Of a DNA stretch of 46,280 bases, positions 32,221 to 41,225 are shown piece after piece. Position 1 is the first letter of the stretch, and each line of letters opens with the position of its first letter. The translations under genes and the position numbers were made by a program. The notes below the pieces were generated by a model. That model had not been told where the DNA came from and searched no databases. It saw only the letters and a program-made list of their open reading frames with translations. Source of the stretch: Paracoccaceae bacterium (GTDB lineage Bacteria > Pseudomonadota > Alphaproteobacteria > Rhodobacterales > Rhodobacteraceae); the NCBI GenBank assembly GCA_902635985.1, contig CACPPZ010000009.1:1-46280 (forward strand), read 5' to 3'.

Positions 32221-33129
32221 TTATATTAATGAAAATATCGCATTATCGGACGATAGATCATCAACTTTAACCTGCTTTTTTATAATCAAATCAATCAAAT
32301 GAGCCTTAACATTTCTTGACGCTACACTTAGTAATTTTTGATCAATGTCCAAATATACATTTTTTGTAATTTGAGAAATAGTTGCTTCGTTATTTATGAG
32401 AAAATTGTGAATTTCTATTTCTCTTTTTTTTCGATGCTTAATTAACTCAGCTATCCGTCCACTAGGGTTTTCGACGGGAAGTCCATGGCCCGGATAAAAT
32501 TTTTGGCATTGAAGCTTATTTATTTCTTTACATGAATTTATAAATTGAGAAACGTCGCCTTCAGGCGGCGAAATAACCGATGTAGACCACTCCATAACGT
32601 GATCGCCTGTGAATAATATATCGAAATACTGATAACAGACATGGTTGCAAAGATGGCCGGGAGTATGATGAACCACTATTTCCCATTCAGATGAAATTAT
32701 TTTTTCTTTGTCCTGTAAAAAATAATGAGGAACAAATTCCATATCAATTCCAAATGACTCTGATACTAAGCCCATTTTGCATATATTTTTCATATTGTTA
32801 GATTGCCCATCTAATGCTCTTCCAAATGCAAATGTGGGAGCATTTACTATTTTTGATAGGGTTGGCGCAAGCTCGCTATGATCCAAATGAGAATGGGTTA
32901 CTAAAATATGAGTAACCTTAGCGTTAGGTGGAATAAATTCGAGTAAGTTACTTAAGTGTGTTTTAGAGTTTGGACCTGGATCGATAATTATTAGTTCTTT
33001 TTGTCCCAAAATATATGTGTTTGTGCCTTTGTATGTCATTGGAGAGGGATTTGGTGCTGTAAGTCGCATTAATCCATCTTGCAATTTTACAGCACTTTGA
33101 TTGGAATTACTTTCCAATGATTTTGGCAT
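32221..33129 (-). CDS. Metallo-beta-lactamase-fold hydrolase (LACTB2-like)
   Basis: A 302-residue MBL-fold enzyme. The zinc-binding motif is THSHLDHSE (His79, His81, Asp83, His84), followed by HHTPGHLCNHVC near residues 153-164, FTGDHVM near 171-177 and FYPGHGLPV near 213-221. The front, NPSPMTYKGTNTYILG, and a C-terminal winged-helix-like region resemble LACTB2-type proteins, several of which act on RNA or thioesters. The substrate is not defined here. It diverges from the sensor kinase gene. Confidence 0.88.
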   Translation of the reverse strand: MPKSLESNSNQSAVKLQDGLMRLTAPNPSPMTYKGTNTYILGQKELIIIDPGPNSKTHLSNLLEFIPPNAKVTHILVTHSHLDHSELAPTLSKIVNAPTFAFGRALDGQSNNMKNICKMGLVSESFGIDMEFVPHYFLQDKEKIISSEWEIVVHHTPGHLCNHVCYQYFDILFTGDHVMEWSTSVISPPEGDVSQFINSCKEINKLQCQKFYPGHGLPVENPSGRIAELIKHRKKREIEIHNFLINNEATISQITKNVYLDIDQKLLSVASRNVKAHLIDLIIKKQVKVDDLSSDNAIFSLI

Positions 33130-33176
33130 GAATATTACGTTCCTTAATTATAAAGAATACGTTAAACATATAAGTG

Positions 33177-34496
33177 ATGTTCAGGTGGATCAAACAATAT
33201 ATGCCTAAGCGGCTTTACTGGAGAGCAGCAATTATATTGCTTTTTCCTGTGATCTTTCTGCAGCTTATTATTTCTGTGGTGATTATTAAACGACATTTTG
33301 AAGGTGTCACAGAGCAAATGACAAGAACTGTAGCATCTCAAATTGAACTAATAGCAACTACAGTTGAAAAGACGGAGATCGAAACTGCTTTCAGCTTAAG
33401 TAAGTCGTTGAACATGGAACTATTAGAGATTGGAACTACTGATCAAAAGGTTTTAAATAGACGGCGCTTTTATGATGTTTCGGGTATAGTTGTTATTAGA
33501 GAGCTGTATGATCTGAAGTGGGTTCAGAATGTAGATTTACTTGACGATGATTATGTGACGGTCACTTTAAAATTGGCTGAAATGGATTTTCAGCTGCGTT
33601 TTGAGCGGGCTCGTGTGTCGGCTTCAAATCCTCATCAGTTAATTGTAAATATGGTCGTTTTTGGGGCTTTTTTTACTTTAATTGCATTTGTATATTTAAG
33701 AAATCAATTGAGACCAATCACGCGCTTAGCTTCCGCTGCAGAAGCTTTCGGTCGTGGTCAGACAGTTCCTTATACCGCATCAGGAGCAATCGAGGTCAAG
33801 GCTGCTGGAAATGCATTTTTAGAAATGCGCAATAGGATCGAAAGACACATTGAGCAGAGGACAATGATACTGTCAGGTGTAAGTCATGATCTTAGGACAC
33901 CTTTAACTAGGTTGAAGTTGGGGATTTCTATGTTGGAAATTGATGATAAAGAACCTTTAGAGCGTGACTTGGAAGAGATGAATCTCATGTTAGATGAGTT
34001 TCTAACTTTTGCTAAAGCACAGGATAACGAGAAATCAAATTTCGAACTTTTGTCAGTTTCAAGCATTATAGAAAGCATAGAATCTGATTATAGAAGATCT
34101 GGTGCTAAACTCGATATTGTGGACAATAAAAATAGTGGGACATATTTGATGCGTCCGTCTTTGATTAGGCGGGCTTTGGACAATATTATAGGTAACGCGC
34201 TTCGTTATGGAACGCTTGCAAATCTAAAAGTTATTATTGATGAGGACCATATCAATTTTATTGTAGAAGATGATGGCCCAGGAATCCCAGCCGAAATGCT
34301 TTCTGAAGCTCTAAAGCCATTTAGCCGTTTAGATCCTGCAAGAAACCAAGACAAAGGTATGGGTGTTGGTTTGGGGTTGCCTATTGCATCAGATATAGCC
34401 CAAGCACATGGCGGTAGTTTAAAATTACTAAAATCAAAAAAATATGGAGGGTTGAGGGCGGAATTCAGAATAGCTGCAAAGAGGCAACTAACTTAA
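33177..34496 (+). CDS. Membrane sensor histidine kinase (EnvZ-like)
   Basis: A 439-residue kinase with two membrane spans (about 18-38 and 157-176), a periplasmic domain between them, and HAMP (LRPITRLASAAEAFGRGQ, about 178-195). A dimerisation domain follows with the phosphorylated histidine in GVSHDLRTPLTRLKLGISML (about residue 236). The ATPase domain has DNIIGNALRYG, VEDDGPGIP and GVGLGLPIASDIAQAHGG. The short periplasmic loop and the H-box resemble EnvZ. No response regulator lies beside it, so its partner must be elsewhere. ATG 33177 is adjacent to a GTG at 33174; either could be used. The stop codon touches the 3' end of the next tRNA. Confidence 0.92.
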   Translation: MFRWIKQYMPKRLYWRAAIILLFPVIFLQLIISVVIIKRHFEGVTEQMTRTVASQIELIATTVEKTEIETAFSLSKSLNMELLEIGTTDQKVLNRRRFYDVSGIVVIRELYDLKWVQNVDLLDDDYVTVTLKLAEMDFQLRFERARVSASNPHQLIVNMVVFGAFFTLIAFVYLRNQLRPITRLASAAEAFGRGQTVPYTASGAIEVKAAGNAFLEMRNRIERHIEQRTMILSGVSHDLRTPLTRLKLGISMLEIDDKEPLERDLEEMNLMLDEFLTFAKAQDNEKSNFELLSVSSIIESIESDYRRSGAKLDIVDNKNSGTYLMRPSLIRRALDNIIGNALRYGTLANLKVIIDEDHINFIVEDDGPGIPAEMLSEALKPFSRLDPARNQDKGMGVGLGLPIASDIAQAHGGSLKLLKSKKYGGLRAEFRIAAKRQLT

Positions 34497-34573
34497 TGGT
34501 AGGCCCGGCAGGACTCGAACCTGCGACCAAAGCGTTATGAGCGCTCTGCTCTAACCAACTGAGCTACAGGCCC
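34497..34573 (-). tRNA. tRNA with CAT anticodon (Ile2 or elongator Met)
   Basis: A complete 77-base cloverleaf: acceptor GGGCCTG with CGGGCCT (one G-U), D stem GCTC/GAGC, anticodon loop CTCATAA, T loop TTCGAGT, encoded CCA. It is not the initiator type, because position 1 pairs and the three G-C pairs of the initiator anticodon stem are lacking. The arm around the CAT anticodon resembles tRNA-Ile2, whose C34 is changed to lysidine; elongator Met is the alternative. Its 3' end abuts the convergent kinase stop codon. Confidence 0.9.
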
Positions 34574-34679
34574 TCCATACTGGTGTGCTATCACATCTAA
34601 AGCAGACGTCAAGTGTTTCGCGTTGAAGTTTTCCTTGTTTGCATTTAAGCCCCAATTTAGTGCAGGAAGGGTATCACTT

Positions 34680-35726
34680 ATGAAATCAAATCTTACTGGT
34701 TTAACTTATGCTCAGTCTGGGGTAAATATCGATGCTGGAAATAAACTTATCGACAATATTAAACCTGCAGCCAGCAAGACATCTAGGGCCGGTGTTGTTT
34801 CTGGTTTAGGGGGATTTGGTGCTTTATTTGATTTAAAAGATGCTGGTTTTGCCGATCCAATATTAGTTTCGGCGACTGATGGAGTTGGAACAAAGCTCCG
34901 TATCGCAATTGAATTAAAAACATTAGATACTATCGGAATAGATTTGGTTGCGATGTGTGTCAATGATCTAATTTGCCAGGGTGCAGAACCTCTTTTTTTT
35001 CTTGACTATTTTGCGACTGGCAATCTTGATCTGGAAAAAGCTACCCAAATTATTACTGGTATTGCTGAGGGTTGCTTAATATCTAATTGCGCATTAGTTG
35101 GCGGCGAGACGGCAGAAATGCCTGGTATGTACAAGAATGCAGATTTTGACCTTGCTGGATTTGCAGTTGGTGCATTTGAAAGAGGTCATCATCTTCCAAG
35201 AAGCATAAACAACGGCGATTTAATACTTGGGTTACCCTCTAGTGGTATTCACTCAAATGGTTTTTCGCTTGTTAGAAAAATAGTTGAAATTTCGGGCCTA
35301 AATTTACAATCTCCGTGTCCATTTTCTGAAAAAACTTTGGGAACAGAGCTCCTAACTCCCACAAAAATTTATGTTAAATCTTGCCTCGAAGCTGTTAAGA
35401 CAGGTCATGTAGTTGCTCTGGCCCACATTACCGGCGGTGGTTTAACTGAAAACATTATCAGAATTCTAGAACCCGGGCAGGGACTAGAGATTGATCTTGA
35501 TAGCTGGCCTTTACCTCCAGTCTTTAATTGGTTAGCTGCCGTTGGGTCTGTTGATCCCACAGAGATGTTGAAAACTTTCAACTGCGGTATTGGAATGGCG
35601 CTGATTGTACCTGCTGCAAGTAAGGATTTAGTAAAGCAATTACTTGGGGGTTTTTATGATCAAATATTTGAAATTGGGATCATTAATGACTCAAACAGAG
35701 TGTCATTTTCTGGGGAACTTTTGTGA
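34680..35726 (+). CDS. purM: Phosphoribosylformylglycinamidine cyclo-ligase (AIR synthetase)
   Basis: PurM closes FGAM to AIR, step five of purine synthesis. The 348-residue protein begins MKSNLTGLTYAQSGVNIDAG, the normal PurM start, and contains GLGGFGALFDL, SATDGVGTKLRIA, VNDLICQGAEPLFFLDYFAT and LVGGETAEMPGMY. Starting at ATG 34680 matches the family length and has AGGAAGGG 8 bases upstream; an earlier in-frame start at 34623 would add 19 residues without support. Its stop overlaps the purN start (GTGA). Confidence 0.96.
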   Translation: MKSNLTGLTYAQSGVNIDAGNKLIDNIKPAASKTSRAGVVSGLGGFGALFDLKDAGFADPILVSATDGVGTKLRIAIELKTLDTIGIDLVAMCVNDLICQGAEPLFFLDYFATGNLDLEKATQIITGIAEGCLISNCALVGGETAEMPGMYKNADFDLAGFAVGAFERGHHLPRSINNGDLILGLPSSGIHSNGFSLVRKIVEISGLNLQSPCPFSEKTLGTELLTPTKIYVKSCLEAVKTGHVVALAHITGGGLTENIIRILEPGQGLEIDLDSWPLPPVFNWLAAVGSVDPTEMLKTFNCGIGMALIVPAASKDLVKQLLGGFYDQIFEIGIINDSNRVSFSGELL

Positions 35727-36313
35727 CAAAAAAAGTTGCGATTTTTATATCTGGTTCGGGTTCAAATATGGTTGCTCTGGTAAAAAGTATGCAAACCTTG
35801 CAGTTTGCTTTGCCAACGCTTGTTCTATCAAATAAACGAGATGCTATTGGCTTAAACAAAGCAAAGAATTTGAAAATACCAACAGTTTGTATTGAAGCTG
35901 AAAAGCTAGCTGGTTGTGATTTGAATTTTGAGGCAGCTATTCAAAAAGAGTTAGAAAATTATAATATTGATATCATTTGCTTAGCTGGTTTCATGAGAGT
36001 ACTATCTTCAAAATTTGTAGATTTTTGGCAGGGCAAAATTTTAAATATTCACCCATCATTGTTACCAAAATATATAGGTTTAAACACTCATGAAAGAGTA
36101 TTAGAAAATCATGAGGAAGTAACTGGATGTACGGTACATGAAGTAACTCGTAAATTAGATTGTGGTCGGATTTTAGGCCAAGCGACAGTGCCAATATTTC
36201 CTGATGATAATGTTGAGGCAATTAAGTCAAGAGTGTTAGAAAAAGAACATATGCTGTACCCTAAGACGCTGGAGCAATTTTGTCTTGGAAGGTCTGATTT
36301 GATCATTATGTGA
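35723..36313 (+). CDS. purN: Phosphoribosylglycinamide formyltransferase (folate-dependent)
   Basis: PurN formylates GAR using 10-formyl-tetrahydrofolate, step three of purine synthesis. The 196-residue protein has the substrate loop ISGSGSNMVALV near the N-terminus, LAGFMRVLSSKFVD (near 88-101), ILNIHPSLLPKY with the catalytic histidine (near 110-121) and GCTVHEVTRKLDCG. It starts with GTG at 35723, sharing four bases with purM, so the two are coupled. Confidence 0.95.
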   Translation: MTKKVAIFISGSGSNMVALVKSMQTLQFALPTLVLSNKRDAIGLNKAKNLKIPTVCIEAEKLAGCDLNFEAAIQKELENYNIDIICLAGFMRVLSSKFVDFWQGKILNIHPSLLPKYIGLNTHERVLENHEEVTGCTVHEVTRKLDCGRILGQATVPIFPDDNVEAIKSRVLEKEHMLYPKTLEQFCLGRSDLIIM

Positions 36314-36319
36314 GATAAA

Positions 36320-37477
36320 ATGAATATTATTAAAACTACATCAGAATTATCGCAATTTTGCGATTATGCTTACAATTTTGATTATATTACCGTTGATACA
36401 GAATTTTTACGGGAAAGAACATACTATCCAAAACTGTGTTTAATCCAACTAGCAATACCAGGTGACCAGGAAAACAGTGCTGTTCTTGTAGATCCATTAG
36501 AGGGCAATTTAGATTTATCACCACTTTATAAAATATTTTTAGATTCTGATATTGTAAAAGTATTTCACGCAGCAAGACAGGATCTTGAAATTTTTTTTCA
36601 TAACAAAAATATAATTCCAAGTCCACTGTTTGATACTCAACTTGCTGCTATGGTTTGTGGTTTCGGTGAACAAGTTGGCTACGAGACTTTGGTTCGATCA
36701 ATTTGCAAGGTTAATTTAGATAAGTCATCCAGGTTTACCGATTGGTCTTTGAGGCCTCTCAGTAATAACCAACAGCAGTATGCTCTTGCTGACGTAACTC
36801 ATTTACGACAAATTTACGAGTATCTTAAAGAGCAATTGAAGCGCAATGAAAGAGAAACTTGGTTAGAAGAAGAGTTGAATATATTAAAAAACCCTGAAAC
36901 TTACATAACGCGCCCAAATGAAGCTTGGAGAAGGATTAAGAGCCGTTCAAACTCCAGTAAGTTTTTAGGAATTGTGGCTAGATTAGCCGAGTTCCGAGAA
37001 ACATATGCCCAAAAAAATAATATTCCAAGAAATCGTGTCTTGAAGGATGACGCTTTAATGGAGTTAGCTTCTTTGAAACCAAAATCGTTTGATGATTTAA
37101 GTCGTAGCAGACTTTTATTACGTGACGCACGCAAGGGTAAAATAGCCAAAGGTATTCTAGACGCTATAAAGGCCGCAGAAGATTTAAAATTTGAACAAGT
37201 TAATTACGCTACTAAAGTGCCTAAAAGTTTAAATGGTAATTCTGCCCTTTCTGATATGTTACGTGTTTTGTTGAAGGCAAAATCAGAGGAACTTGGCGTT
37301 GCGGCCAAATTAATAGCCAATAGTTCGGATTTGGACAGTATAGCATCGGGTGAAAGAACAGTGCCTGCTTTATCTGGTTGGAGACACCAGATTTTTGGCA
37401 GAGAGGCGCTCGAATTGTGCGATGGTAAGGTTGGTTTGGTTTTACAGGGAAAAAATATTACAACCATCAAGATTTAA
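36320..37477 (+). CDS. rnd: Ribonuclease D
   Basis: A 385-residue 3'-to-5' exonuclease that trims tRNA precursors. The DEDD catalytic set is visible: Asp26 and Glu28 in YITVDTEFLRERTYYP, an Asp in FHAARQDLEIF, and the final Asp in YALADVTHLRQIY. A C-terminal HRDC domain follows (about 205-285). It starts 6 bases after purN, so it rides on the purM-purN transcript, an order also seen in other alphaproteobacteria. Confidence 0.93.
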   Translation: MNIIKTTSELSQFCDYAYNFDYITVDTEFLRERTYYPKLCLIQLAIPGDQENSAVLVDPLEGNLDLSPLYKIFLDSDIVKVFHAARQDLEIFFHNKNIIPSPLFDTQLAAMVCGFGEQVGYETLVRSICKVNLDKSSRFTDWSLRPLSNNQQQYALADVTHLRQIYEYLKEQLKRNERETWLEEELNILKNPETYITRPNEAWRRIKSRSNSSKFLGIVARLAEFRETYAQKNNIPRNRVLKDDALMELASLKPKSFDDLSRSRLLLRDARKGKIAKGILDAIKAAEDLKFEQVNYATKVPKSLNGNSALSDMLRVLLKAKSEELGVAAKLIANSSDLDSIASGERTVPALSGWRHQIFGREALELCDGKVGLVLQGKNITTIKI

Positions 37478-37478
37478 T

Positions 37479-37943
37479 TTAAAGCTTCAACTCGAAAGTA
37501 GATTTTTTGCTTTCAATTAATATCTTATCAATATTCTCTAATTCTTTGGGGATAATAGTAATTGCGGTCGTAATTGTCCCTTCGTCTTTTCTTTTGTTAG
37601 TCTCGTGAATTGCTTTAAATGAAAACCTTAAAGTATTAGGTTGTTTTGGGGTTATTTTAACGAGGCGAGGCTCATAAGCTACATCGTTTTCTGTTACTCC
37701 AGAAACAACTAATATAAAATCATCAGCCTGCGTGGCGCTTAACTCTACATCAGTTACCTTATAAACTAATTTTCCTGCATATTTACTTTTGTTACTTCGT
37801 GTTATTAAATTTTCTTTTGGAATAAGAGGGTTTGTATCGATATTACTTGTTTTTTCTTTTGATGATAAGCCGAAGATATTAGGGCCTGAGGCGCACCCCA
37901 CGCAAAGAAGTAAGGTTAGTAAAAATAGTTTATAGAAGCGCAT
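37479..37943 (-). CDS. Putative lipoprotein, unknown function
   Basis: A 154-residue protein with a lipoprotein signal: LFLLTLLLCVGCASG, with the lipobox around Cys17. The mature part has a variable, Ser/Lys-rich linker and then a beta-rich domain (LVYKVTDVELSATQADDFIL, then FILVVSGVTENDV and LRFSFKAIHE). No family is recognised. It is convergent with rnd (1 base between them) and diverges from sufE across the region holding an 11-base inverted repeat. Confidence 0.75.
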   Translation of the reverse strand: MRFYKLFLLTLLLCVGCASGPNIFGLSSKEKTSNIDTNPLIPKENLITRSNKSKYAGKLVYKVTDVELSATQADDFILVVSGVTENDVAYEPRLVKITPKQPNTLRFSFKAIHETNKRKDEGTITTAITIIPKELENIDKILIESKKSTFELKL

Positions 37944-37973
37944 CTTGAATTTTAACTATAATTTTGAAATTTG

Positions 37974-38001
37974 TAATAAGTTATCTAAATATAACTTATT
38001 A
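37974..38001. promoter_or_regulatory. Perfect 11-base inverted repeat, candidate operator
   Basis: TAATAAGTTAT (37974-37984), six-base spacer, ATAACTTATTA (37991-38001). It sits midway between the divergent lipoprotein and sufE starts, where a dimeric regulator could control either or both. It does not match the iron-regulator sites I know (Irr, RirA, IscR). Confidence 0.5.
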
Positions 38002-38056
38002 GTGCACATCAAACAATTGCAAATCACATAGCGCTAGCACCATCGGGGAGAAAAAA

Positions 38057-38476
38057 ATGTCGACAGGAGAATTTAATGCGATTGTTGAGGATTTTGAATT
38101 TATTGATGATTGGGAAGATCGCTACCGATACATAATCGAGAAAGGAAAAAAGATGCCTTTTCTCGATGATGCTTTGAAAGTTGAAGCAACAAAAGTAGAT
38201 GGATGCGCAAGCCAAGTTTGGATGCATCCAACCATTGAAAATGATATATTTTATTTTGATGGTGACAGTGATGCTATTATAGTCCGGGGACTAATTTCTT
38301 TGTTAAAGAGCCTATATAATGGCGTTCCGCTGTCAGCCGTTTTAAAAATCGATGCCGTAATTGAATTAGAGAGGCTTGGTTTGACGGAGCATTTGTCGTC
38401 CCAAAGATCTAATGGATTAAATGCGATGGTAAATAGAATTAAAAAAATAGTTAAGAGCGAGTTAACTAATCAATAA
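38057..38476 (+). CDS. sufE: Cysteine desulfuration protein SufE
   Basis: SufE takes persulfide sulfur from the desulfurase SufS and passes it to the SufBCD scaffold. The 139-residue protein has the family start IVEDFEFIDDWEDRYRYIIE (9-28), the acceptor Cys50 in KVDGCASQVWM, and a C-terminal LTEHLSSQRSNGLNAMV. It is encoded alone, away from the SufA/SufT pair at 14751-15472. Start ATG 38057 has GGGGAG about 8 bases upstream. Confidence 0.95.
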   Translation: MSTGEFNAIVEDFEFIDDWEDRYRYIIEKGKKMPFLDDALKVEATKVDGCASQVWMHPTIENDIFYFDGDSDAIIVRGLISLLKSLYNGVPLSAVLKIDAVIELERLGLTEHLSSQRSNGLNAMVNRIKKIVKSELTNQ

Positions 38477-38535
38477 ATTAATAATACTTCCAGTGTTTAC
38501 TCCAGATGGAATGGTAGCCCAACTTAATTTTTAAA

Positions 38536-39234
38536 TTACGCCGAGAGCTGATTATGTTTGCGCGCAACAAATTCCTTTGCTGTTTCAACCGCAACGGCGG
38601 CGTCGCGGCAATATGCATCTGCTCCAATAGCTTTTCCGAATTCCTCGTTTAAAGGAGCTCCACCAACCAAAACAATATAGTCTTCTCTGATGCCTTGTTC
38701 TACCATTGTATCTATAACGACTTTCATGTACGGCATTGTGGTGGTTAATAAAGCGGACATACCAAGAATATCTGGTTCTTCTTTTTCCAGTGCATCCAGA
38801 TAATTCTCTACTGGATTATTAATTCCCAAGTCTATAACCTCAAACCCAGCACCTTCCATCATCATCGAAACCAAATTCTTACCGATATCATGAATATCGC
38901 CCTTCACAGTTCCAATCACCATTTTCCCAACTCGAGGTGCTCCGGTTTCTGCGAGTAAGGGTTTAAGTATAAACATTCCTCCTTTCATCGCGTTGGCGGC
39001 GAGTAAAACTTCGGGGACAAATAATATTCCATCTCTGAAATCTTGACCTACTATTGTCATGCCGCCTACAAGAGCTTCAGTGAGAATGCGATAAGGCTCC
39101 CATTTCCGTTCTAAAAGAATATTAACCCCTTCTTCGATCTCTTCTTTGAGCCCGTCGTAAAGGTCATCAAACATTTGTTGGACAAGTTCTTCATCATCCA
39201 AGTCAGCTAGAATGATATCGTCTTCTTCTTCCAT
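38536..39234 (-). CDS. Corrinoid (B12-binding) methyl-carrier protein
   Basis: A 232-residue two-domain corrinoid protein: a helical cap (about 14-95, with GMTIVGQDFRDGILFVPEVL) and a Rossmann-like cobalamin domain (about 103-225) with the base-off signature GTVKGDIHDIGKNLV (Asp113, His115, Gly118). GMSALLTTTMPYM and VLVGGAPLNEEFGKAIGADA follow. The layout is that of MtaC/MtbC-type methyl carriers. In several Rhodobacteraceae, such a protein is one part of a split methionine synthase; that is the favoured role here but no partner methyltransferase is nearby. Confidence 0.85.
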   Translation of the reverse strand: MEEEDDIILADLDDEELVQQMFDDLYDGLKEEIEEGVNILLERKWEPYRILTEALVGGMTIVGQDFRDGILFVPEVLLAANAMKGGMFILKPLLAETGAPRVGKMVIGTVKGDIHDIGKNLVSMMMEGAGFEVIDLGINNPVENYLDALEKEEPDILGMSALLTTTMPYMKVVIDTMVEQGIREDYIVLVGGAPLNEEFGKAIGADAYCRDAAVAVETAKEFVARKHNQLSA

Positions 39235-39526
39235 ACCTATTCCTTTAATCTATGTAAAAGATTGGCAAAAAAATATATTATCCACAGCTTTCTATTCTTT
39301 AGGTAAATTGAACTTTCCAGTTTACGACATTGATTAATTCAAAGCCGACTATTAAGACAACAATTTTTGGTAATTTAGTGTATCGTTATGAATTAAATAA
39401 GAAAAATAAAAATTATAAATATCTATCAAATTTAAATGTATTTTTTTAAGTTTTGAACTGGTTGCCCAAATACTTTTGTTTTAGTATTAGAATGGCGTTC
39501 CCGATGATGTTTTTGAAAGTTTTTAG

Positions 39527-40288
39527 ATGCCCAGACGTACCAAAGTTTATGAAGGTAAAGCAAAAATTCTTTACGAGGGTCCTGAGCCAGGTACTTTAGT
39601 ACAGTATTTCAAGGATGATGCGACGGCATTTAATGCAAAAAAGAAAGAAATCATTGAAGGTAAAGGCGTTTTAAATAATCGACTTAGTGAATTTTTTATG
39701 TCGGGTCTTAACAATATAGGTATACCTACGCACTTTTTAAAACGACTTAATATGCGCGAACAACTTATTTCTTCTTGTGAGATAATTCCGTTAGAGATTA
39801 TAGTCAGAAATTTTGCTGCAGGCACCTTGTGTGATCGGCTCGGTTTGGAAGAGGGAACTCAATTATCTCGGCCTTTAGTTGAGTACTGCTATAAGGATGA
39901 TAGCTTAGGTGATCCTCTAGTCTCAGAGGAACACATAGCAGCATTTGGGTGGGCCTCTCATCAAGAAATGGACGAAATTCTGAGTTTAGCACTAAGAGTA
40001 AATGATTTTATGTCTGGAATATTTTATGGCGTAGGTATCAGACTGGTCGACTTCAAAATTGAAATAGGTAAAGTTTTTGAATCGGAGTTTCAAAGATTAG
40101 TAGTTGCCGATGAAATCAGTCCTGATAGTTGTAGGTTGTGGGATATCGACTCCGGTAAAAAATTAGACAAAGATGTGTTTCGAAGAGATTTGGGTAATTT
40201 AACTGATGCTTACACAGAGGTAGCGATGAGGCTAGGCGTGATTCAGTCAACTAAATCTCAATTAACTGAGCCTAGATTAGTTAAGTAA
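39527..40288 (+). CDS. purC: SAICAR synthetase
   Basis: PurC condenses CAIR with aspartate, step eight of purine synthesis. The 253-residue protein begins [20 protein letters not shown], a close match to Rhodobacteraceae PurC. It contains [43 protein letters not shown] and [14 protein letters not shown], all family signatures. It leads a purC-purS-purQ run. In many relatives a small DUF1476 gene follows purC; here purS follows after 7 bases. Confidence 0.96.
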   Translation: MPRRTKVYEGKAKILYEGPEPGTLVQYFKDDATAFNAKKKEIIEGKGVLNNRLSEFFMSGLNNIGIPTHFLKRLNMREQLISSCEIIPLEIIVRNFAAGTLCDRLGLEEGTQLSRPLVEYCYKDDSLGDPLVSEEHIAAFGWASHQEMDEILSLALRVNDFMSGIFYGVGIRLVDFKIEIGKVFESEFQRLVVADEISPDSCRLWDIDSGKKLDKDVFRRDLGNLTDAYTEVAMRLGVIQSTKSQLTEPRLVK

Positions 40289-40295
40289 GGACAAA

Positions 40296-40535
40296 ATGAA
40301 AGCCCGTATAAAGATAATGTTAAAAAATGGAGTTCTTGATCCACAAGGTGAGGCTATAAAGCACGCGCTGAATAATGTCGGATTTGAGAGCGTTACCGGA
40401 GTAAGGCAAGGTAAAGTAATCGAACTTGACATAGAAGAATCTGACAAAAGTCAGGTTAGGTCTCAAATAGAAAATATGTGCAAAAAGATGCTAGCTAATA
40501 GTGTAATTGAGAATTTTGAGATAGAGCTTCTCTAA
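40296..40535 (+). CDS. purS: FGAM synthetase subunit PurS
   Basis: A 79-residue structural subunit of the three-part FGAM synthase (PurS, PurQ, small PurL). It shows the usual PurS order: KARIKIMLKNGVLDPQGEAI, then VGFESVTGVRQGKVIELDI, then the NMCKKMLANSVIENFEIELL end. Its TAA shares a base with the purQ ATG (TAATG). The presence of PurS implies a small, separate PurL elsewhere. Confidence 0.95.
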   Translation: MKARIKIMLKNGVLDPQGEAIKHALNNVGFESVTGVRQGKVIELDIEESDKSQVRSQIENMCKKMLANSVIENFEIELL

Positions 40536-41203
40536 TGAAAGCAGCAGTAATAGTTTTTCCAGGTTCTAATTGCGATAGAGATCTCACAGTTGCATTAGAA
40601 ATGGTTGGCTTTGAAGTTTCAAAAATTTGGCATAAGGACCCTGAACTTGAAAAAGGTATAGATCTTGTGGCCATTCCAGGGGGGTTCTCTTTTGGCGATT
40701 ACTTAAGGGTTGGAGCAATTGCTGCTAATTCTCCAATATGTGAATCAATCATATCTCACGGCGAGCGTGGCGGATACATAGTGGGGGTTTGTAATGGTTT
40801 TCAAATTCTAACTGAAACAGGACTGTTACCTGGAGCCCTTCTTCGCAATTCCGGCTTAAAATATATTTGTAAAACCGTGGCCTTGAAGGTCGAAACCACT
40901 GACAGTGTATTCACTCAAAAGTATAGTCTCTCCAATGTTATTAAAATACCAATCGCGCACCATGATGGAAATTATAATGCCAGTGTTAATGACATTGAGA
41001 AAATGAAAGATCAGGATCTGATTGCATTTCGTTACTGTGATAATCCTAATGGTTCAATTGAGGATATTGCCGGCGTCCTATCTTCTAATAGGAGGGTCTT
41101 AGGCATGATGCCGCATCCAGAAAGGGCTTTTGAAAAAGCTCACGGTAACTCGGATGGAATGACATTTTTTAAAGGTTTGGTAGAAGCTTTTGCCACTACC
41201 TAG
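40535..41203 (+). CDS. purQ: FGAM synthetase glutaminase subunit PurQ
   Basis: PurQ hydrolyses glutamine and channels ammonia to PurL. The 222-residue class I amidotransferase has FPGSNCDRDL at the front, the oxyanion region AIPGGFSFGDYLR, the nucleophile Cys86 in VGVCNGFQIL, and the His/Glu in GMMPHPERAFE near the end. Translation is coupled to purS. The next gene (dsbB) is convergent and ends 22 bases away. Confidence 0.96.
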   Translation: MKAAVIVFPGSNCDRDLTVALEMVGFEVSKIWHKDPELEKGIDLVAIPGGFSFGDYLRVGAIAANSPICESIISHGERGGYIVGVCNGFQILTETGLLPGALLRNSGLKYICKTVALKVETTDSVFTQKYSLSNVIKIPIAHHDGNYNASVNDIEKMKDQDLIAFRYCDNPNGSIEDIAGVLSSNRRVLGMMPHPERAFEKAHGNSDGMTFFKGLVEAFATT

Positions 41204-41225
41204 TTTTGGCCGGAACTTTTAAGTT

